Origin: Bradyrhizobium tropiciagri
Lineage (GTDB): Bacteria > Pseudomonadota > Alphaproteobacteria > Rhizobiales > Xanthobacteraceae
Direction: 5' to 3'
Length of the DNA: 64,000 nt
Assembly: GCF_018130545.1 (NCBI RefSeq)
Contig: NZ_JAFCKF010000001.1
Span: 1,116,001-1,180,000, forward strand
Below are positions 60,382-64,000 of the stretch, piece after piece. Position 1 is the stretch's first letter. Every line of letters starts with the position of its first letter. The notes under the pieces were generated by a model, which was not told the DNA's origin, did not search any database, and saw only the letters and a program-made list of their open reading frames with translations. The position numbers and the translations under genes were made by a program.

Positions 60382-60509
60382 TCCCCGTCATCCTGAGGTG
60401 CGAGCCTTGCGGCGCAATTGCGCCGCTGGGCGAGCCTCGAAGGATGAACGGCCACCAGCCGGGCCGTGCATCCTTCGAGACGCGCTGCGCGCTCCTCAGG
60501 ATGACGGTA
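60382..60509. repeat. Family A palindromic repeat, copy 3
   Basis: It begins TCCCCGTCATCCTGAGGTGC and ends GCGCTCCTCAGGATGACGG, with an inner sub-palindrome around GCGGCGCAATTGCGCCGC. It lies between the co-directional VOC and acyl-CoA synthetase genes, so it can interrupt or process their shared message. Confidence 0.9.
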
Positions 60510-60523
60510 AGAAGATCGGAACG

Positions 60524-61291
60524 TCACGCGATCAGCTTGAACGTCACGCCGCAGAGCAGGAACTCATCCCCCGCTACCGCGCAGCCCCTGGCTTTCGCGG
60601 CACCCAGCACCCTGGCCTTGTCGGCGACCTTGAACGTCAAGCCGCTCATGATCTCGCCGGCACCCTTGACGAAGCGGAAGGTCGCATTCGGCAGCTTCAC
60701 CACGGCGCCGTCAGCGGGAACGCCGACGATCCTGCCCCAATGCGCCGCCAGTGCCTGCGGCTCGGGGCTCTGCATCTCGACCTCGGTCAACGCCAAAGTC
60801 GTGTCCTTGCGGATCGACTTCTGCCAGTCCGGCCCAGCCGGCGGATACGGCCCGAGCACATCGTCGCTACCATCGGTGTGGTTGAACTCGATGAACGCGG
60901 CGCGGCAGTCGCGCGGGTGCAGTTGCACGCCGTGATACGGCGCGTGGGTGATCACGTTCGCCGTGCGCACGCCCATCGCATTGGCCTTGGCGCCGCGCGC
61001 ATCGGGATCCTCGCAGCAGAAGATCGCCATGTAGCCGCCGCGGCGGCCGGTCTTCTCGATGAAGCGGCCGGCCGCCGTGCCCGGTCCCGGCTGGAACGGC
61101 GCGACCACTTCGAGAAGGATCGTATCGACCGGCAGCAGCGCGTTCTCGAGCCCGTATTTGGCCACGTTGCCGTCGCGGTAACAGACGTTGAGGCCCATGA
61201 TCGCGGAGATGTCCGCGATCACGGGCGCGAGCTGCGGCGCCACCAGGCAGATCTGCCGCAACCGCATGTACTCGGCCATGTGATTGGTCAC
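60524..61291 (-). CDS. VOC (glyoxalase-fold) family protein
   Basis: This 255-residue protein has two paired beta-alpha-beta-beta-beta modules. The first begins YMRLRQICLVAPQLAPVIADISAIMGL and includes HAPYHGVQLHPRDCRAAFIEF; the second runs from TTLALTEVEMQSPEPQALAAHWGRIVG. Possible metal ligands are His/Glu in these strands. The superfamily covers lactoylglutathione lyases, extradiol dioxygenases and methylmalonyl-CoA epimerases; which applies is not clear. GTG 61291 lies three bases after the enoyl-CoA hydratase stop; ATG 61279 is an alternative. Co-transcribed with the hydratase. Confidence 0.8.
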   Translation of the reverse strand: MTNHMAEYMRLRQICLVAPQLAPVIADISAIMGLNVCYRDGNVAKYGLENALLPVDTILLEVVAPFQPGPGTAAGRFIEKTGRRGGYMAIFCCEDPDARGAKANAMGVRTANVITHAPYHGVQLHPRDCRAAFIEFNHTDGSDDVLGPYPPAGPDWQKSIRKDTTLALTEVEMQSPEPQALAAHWGRIVGVPADGAVVKLPNATFRFVKGAGEIMSGLTFKVADKARVLGAAKARGCAVAGDEFLLCGVTFKLIA

Positions 61292-61294
61292 GGC

Positions 61295-62089
61295 TTACTG
61301 ACCCTGGAAGGTGGGCTTGCGCTTCTCGACGAAGGCCTTCGCCGCTTCCTTGTGGTCGGTGGTCTCGCCGGCGCGGGTGTGGTGGATCGCCTCGCCGTCG
61401 AAGCAGGCCTCCAGCGTCATGGTCTCGGCATTGTTGATGTTGCGCTTGATGTAGCCGAGCGCCACCGACGGGCCCTGCGCCAGCGAGCGTGCGAGCTCCA
61501 GCGCCTCGGCCTCGATGTCGGCATCGGGGACCACCTTGGAGACCATGCCGAGATTATAGGCCTCCTGTGCCGACAGCACCGGCGACATCATGTAGAGCTC
61601 GCGCGCTTTGGCGCTGCCGAGCATCTTGGTGAGGAAATAGGTGCCGCCGTAGTCGCCGGAGAAGCCGACCTTGGCAAAGGCGGTGGTGATCTTGCAGGAG
61701 GCGCTGGCAACACGGAGGTCGCAGGACAGCGCGATCGAGAGCCCTGCGCCGGCCGCGGCACCATCGAGCTGCGCCACCACTGGCTTCGGCATCGTATGCA
61801 GGATGCGCGAGACCTCCATGCCGCGGCGCAGATTGGCCATCTTGGCTTCGAACGGCAGCGGCGCGCGGCCTGCCGCCATCGATTTGACGTCACCGCCGAC
61901 GCAGAAGGTGCCGCCGGCGCCGCGGATCAGCACTGCCCGCACCTCGGTATCATCCTGCGCGCGCCGCGCCGCCTCGACGAGACCTTGTGTCATGTCCGGA
62001 TTGAGCGCATTGCGCCGATCAGGGCGGTTCATGGTGATGGTGAGGAGACCCTGGTCGAGGGATTGCAGGACCATCTGATTGTCGCTCAT
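61295..62089 (-). CDS. Enoyl-CoA hydratase (copy upstream of the VOC gene)
   Basis: This 264-residue crotonase begins MVLQSLDQGLLTITMNRPDRRNALN. It has the oxyanion hole in TFCVGGDVKSMAAG and DGAAAGAGLSIALSCDLRVA; AFAKVGFSGDYGGTYFL replaces the usual first catalytic Glu region, so a double-bond isomerase function is possible (PaaG-like). ATG 62089 follows GAAAGGC. The gene lies 133 bases after the binding-protein gene on the same strand, with the family C repeat between, and is translated close to the VOC gene. Confidence 0.9.
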   Translation of the reverse strand: MSDNQMVLQSLDQGLLTITMNRPDRRNALNPDMTQGLVEAARRAQDDTEVRAVLIRGAGGTFCVGGDVKSMAAGRAPLPFEAKMANLRRGMEVSRILHTMPKPVVAQLDGAAAGAGLSIALSCDLRVASASCKITTAFAKVGFSGDYGGTYFLTKMLGSAKARELYMMSPVLSAQEAYNLGMVSKVVPDADIEAEALELARSLAQGPSVALGYIKRNINNAETMTLEACFDGEAIHHTRAGETTDHKEAAKAFVEKRKPTFQGQ

Positions 62090-62130
62090 GGCGTTTTGCC
62101 TTTCGTTGTTGTTGGTCTGAACCTGACGTC

Positions 62131-62210
62131 GTCATTGCGAGCGAAGCGAAGCAATCCATGCCTCAATCCGGAAGATGGATTGCTTCGTCGCTATCGCTCC
62201 TCGCAATGAC
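62131..62210. repeat. Family C palindromic repeat
   Basis: GTCATTGCGAGCGAAGCGAA and its near complement ending TCGCAATGAC bracket an inner pair GCAATCCAT/ATGGATTGC. The whole element is an 80-base long-stem palindrome between the solute-binding protein and enoyl-CoA hydratase genes. Elements of this sequence are common between genes in many alphaproteobacteria. Confidence 0.88.
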
Positions 62211-62222
62211 GGCGGAACATTG

Positions 62223-63428
62223 TTATTTCTTCACCAGCGGGCAGCGCGATTCCGACAGCGGCTGGAACGCCTGGTCGCCCGGCACGGTCGCGAGCAGCTT
62301 GTAATCGTCCCAGCGGCCCTTCGACTCCGAGGGCTTCTTGACCTCGAACAGATACATGTCGTGCACCATGCGGCCGTCCTCGCGAATCCGGCCGTTCTTG
62401 GCGAACATGTCGTTGATCGGGGTCTCTTTCATCACCTTCATGACAGCGGCGGCATCCGTGGTGCCGGCGGCCTTCACCGCCTGCAAATAATGCAGCACCG
62501 AGGAGTAGACGCCGGCCTGGGCCGAGGTCGGCACCCGCTTGGTGCGTTCCATGAAGCGCTTTGAGAATGCGCGGGTGTCGTCATTGAGATCCCAATAGAA
62601 CGCTTCCGCGAGCAACAGGCCCTGCGCGGTCTCCAGCCCGACGCTGTCGATGTCGGTCACGAAGGCCAGCAGCGGCGAGATCTTCTGGCCGCCCTTGGTG
62701 ATGCCGAACTCGGCACCCTGCTTGATCGCGTTGATGGTGTCGCCGCCGGCATTGGCGAGCCCGATCACCTTGGCCTTCGAGGCCTGCGCCTGCAGCAGGA
62801 AGGACGAGAAGTCCGAGGTGTTGATCGGATGCCGCACGCTGCCGAGCACCTTGCCGCCCGACTTCACCACGACATTGCTGGTGTCCTTTTCCAGGTCCTG
62901 GCCGAAGGCGTAATCCGCGGTCAGGAAGAACCAGGTATCGAGGCCGGATTTCACCGCGGCAAGCCCGGTCACATTGGCCTGCGCGAAGGTGTCGAACACG
63001 TAGTGCACGGTATAGGGGCCGCAGGCCTCGTTGGTCAGGCGGATCGAGCCCGGCCCGTTGAACATGATGATCTTGCCGCGCGCCTTGGCGATCTCGCCGG
63101 CGGCAAGCGCAGTCGCGGACGCCGCGACGTCGAAGATCATCTCGACACCCTGGTTGTCGATCATGTCGCGGGCGATGTTGGCGGCAAGGTCGGCCTTGTT
63201 GAGATGGTCGCCGACCACGATCTCGATCTTGCGGCCGAGCACCGTGCCGCCGAAATCCTCCGCCGCCATCTTGGCCGCGGTCTCGCTGCCCGTGCCGGTG
63301 ATGTCGGCATAAAGGCTCGACATATCGAGGATGCCGCCGAGCTTCAGCGGAGGCTTGTCCTGCGCCAGCGACGCATTCGCCGAGATCGCAAACACACAGG
63401 CCAACACGCCAGCCAAAACTCGTCTCAT
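62223..63428 (-). CDS. ABC-type branched-chain amino acid/aromatic solute-binding protein (copy 2)
   Basis: This 401-residue paralogue of the protein at 51466-52680 shows the same landmarks. The signal peptide ends at NASLAQ (about residue 23), followed by LKLGGILDMSSLYADITGTGSETAAKMAAEDFGG. FLLQAQASKAKVIGLANAGGDTINAIKQ comes later, with the C-terminal SRCPLVKK. It binds an organic acid or amino acid in the periplasm. Like its paralogue it has no permease or ATPase gene here. ATG 63428 follows GGGGAGGG. A 7-9-7 inverted repeat (63450-63472) lies just upstream. Confidence 0.92.
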   Translation of the reverse strand: MRRVLAGVLACVFAISANASLAQDKPPLKLGGILDMSSLYADITGTGSETAAKMAAEDFGGTVLGRKIEIVVGDHLNKADLAANIARDMIDNQGVEMIFDVAASATALAAGEIAKARGKIIMFNGPGSIRLTNEACGPYTVHYVFDTFAQANVTGLAAVKSGLDTWFFLTADYAFGQDLEKDTSNVVVKSGGKVLGSVRHPINTSDFSSFLLQAQASKAKVIGLANAGGDTINAIKQGAEFGITKGGQKISPLLAFVTDIDSVGLETAQGLLLAEAFYWDLNDDTRAFSKRFMERTKRVPTSAQAGVYSSVLHYLQAVKAAGTTDAAAVMKVMKETPINDMFAKNGRIREDGRMVHDMYLFEVKKPSESKGRWDDYKLLATVPGDQAFQPLSESRCPLVKK

Positions 63429-63449
63429 TCAAACCCTCCCCTGGAGATG

Positions 63450-63472
63450 CGGACCTCATTCTGTCAGGTCCG
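63450..63472. promoter_or_regulatory. Inverted repeat upstream of solute-binding protein copy 2
   Basis: CGGACCT-N9-AGGTCCG is perfect over 7 bases each side and lies 22-44 bases before the ATG. It may be an operator or a 5' leader hairpin. The remaining intergenic sequence up to the next gene at 63609 shows no other structure. Confidence 0.4.
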
Positions 63473-63608
63473 TTTCGAGGAGCGGATCATGCCGCATGGC
63501 CCGCACTGCAGCAAGCCGCAGCGGCAGCAATCTGTTTTCCGCTAGCCGGAATGACGCGCTGCGCCGGCGATACCGGCGGCGCGCCTGCGAACGCGATAAG
63601 AGGTGCGA

Positions 63609-64000
63609 TCAGAGATGGAAGTCAGGCACGGTCTGATAGGGCGTTCCGGCGGGCAGCCCGAGGAACAGGTACTGCATGCCATAATGACCGGCGAACGCCG
63701 ATGCCGTCGCATCCATGATGACGTGACCGCCGAGATCGAGATGCAGCTCCGGCCGGGTGATCGCCCCGATCGTGTAGGCCGGCGCCGTTGTCTCGTTGAT
63801 GTGCAGCGCATCGAAGACGGCGGACACGGCTGACAGCGAGGCCGCATTACCGGCCAGGTCGATCACACTTGCGCCATTGGCGGCGAAGCTGGTTACCGCC
63901 AGCGAGGCGGCGCGATCGGTCGACGACACGATGTGATCGAACACGAGCTTCGAGGGATCGCCGAGCAGCGTCGTGGCAGCGGCATCGTAGATCGCGCTGC
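63609..64000 (-). CDS. C-terminal part of a larger Ala/Thr/Ser-rich protein (start outside window)
   Basis: The frame is open from the right edge to the stop at 63609, giving about 130 residues. It reads SAIYDAAATTLLGDPSKLVFDH and later PELHLDLGGHVIMDATASAFAGHYGMQYLF. The composition (Ala, Thr, Ser, few charges) suggests an extracellular or surface protein, perhaps with repeats, but too little is present to name a family. It is transcribed toward the solute-binding protein gene from 180 bases upstream. Confidence 0.6.
   Translation of the reverse strand, partial: SAIYDAAATTLLGDPSKLVFDHIVSSTDRAASLAVTSFAANGASVIDLAGNAASLSAVSAVFDALHINETTAPAYTIGAITRPELHLDLGGHVIMDATASAFAGHYGMQYLFLGLPAGTPYQTVPDFHL

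Noticed and set aside
59195-62209. A very long open frame (about 1000 codons) on the plus strand opposite the acyl-CoA synthetase, VOC and hydratase genes
   Set aside because: It is rich in Arg, His, Asp and Gly with no recognisable domain and lies antisense to three well-supported genes; long antisense frames are expected at this GC content.

Overview
The window is one continuous stretch of high-GC alphaproteobacterial chromosome. Gene content, long antisense open frames, GC-rich codon use and the intergenic palindromic repeats all fit the Bradyrhizobium/Rhodopseudomonas group (Nitrobacteraceae), most likely Bradyrhizobium; this is an inference from content, since there is no rRNA or marker gene to confirm it. 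I saw no transposase, integrase, phage gene or CRISPR array. One tRNA, Arg(CCT), is present.

Layout. 1-8.6 kb: a truncated FMN-binding glutamate synthase-like gene, a patatin-like phospholipase, ferredoxin-NADP reductase (fpr), a stand-alone cyanophycin-synthetase-like ATP-grasp protein, a receiver-domain gene broken by an exact 11-bp duplication, several tiny genes, and an MHYT-PAS-GGDEF-EAL protein. 8.9-12.4 kb: a periplasmic amino-acid binding protein paired with a DctA/GltP-type symporter, then an NADP-dependent oxidoreductase. 12.5-18.5 kb: an RND efflux pump (permease and adaptor) and small secreted proteins, two of which carry Cys-rich repeats. 18.6-25.0 kb: an aromatic-acid cluster converging on gentisate. 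It holds a CoA ligase with a salicylyl-CoA-5-hydroxylase-like monooxygenase, 3-hydroxybenzoate 6-hydroxylase, a MarR regulator, maleylpyruvate isomerase and gentisate 1,2-dioxygenase. Two nearly identical 20-bp inverted repeats precede the two divergently placed promoters, which suggests one MarR regulon. 25.2-30.3 kb: an ABC transporter operon with an FAD oxidoreductase and a divergent LysR regulator. 30.4-47.9 kb: mixed metabolic genes (enoyl-CoA hydratase, two ketopantoate-reductase-like proteins, SDR, RoxA-like di-haem cytochrome, aspartase, Baeyer-Villiger-type monooxygenase with divergent TetR, a LuxR-type regulator and small envelope proteins).

48.0-63.4 kb is an acyl-CoA degradation region: SDR, AHL-lactonase-like metallo-hydrolase, AMP-forming CoA ligase, two solute-binding proteins without membrane partners, an Old Yellow Enzyme homologue, an IclR regulator, a large/small acyl-CoA dehydrogenase pair, two enoyl-CoA hydratases, an NDP-forming acyl-CoA synthetase and a VOC protein. 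The substrate is not evident from sequence; an imported aromatic, alicyclic or branched carboxylic acid is a reasonable guess. The window closes inside a further minus-strand gene.

Three families of palindromic intergenic repeats are scattered through the window: A, three copies; B, four copies, all between convergent genes; C, one copy. There is also a 44-bp perfect palindrome. Gene starts were chosen from Shine-Dalgarno spacing and family lengths; several are TTG or GTG.
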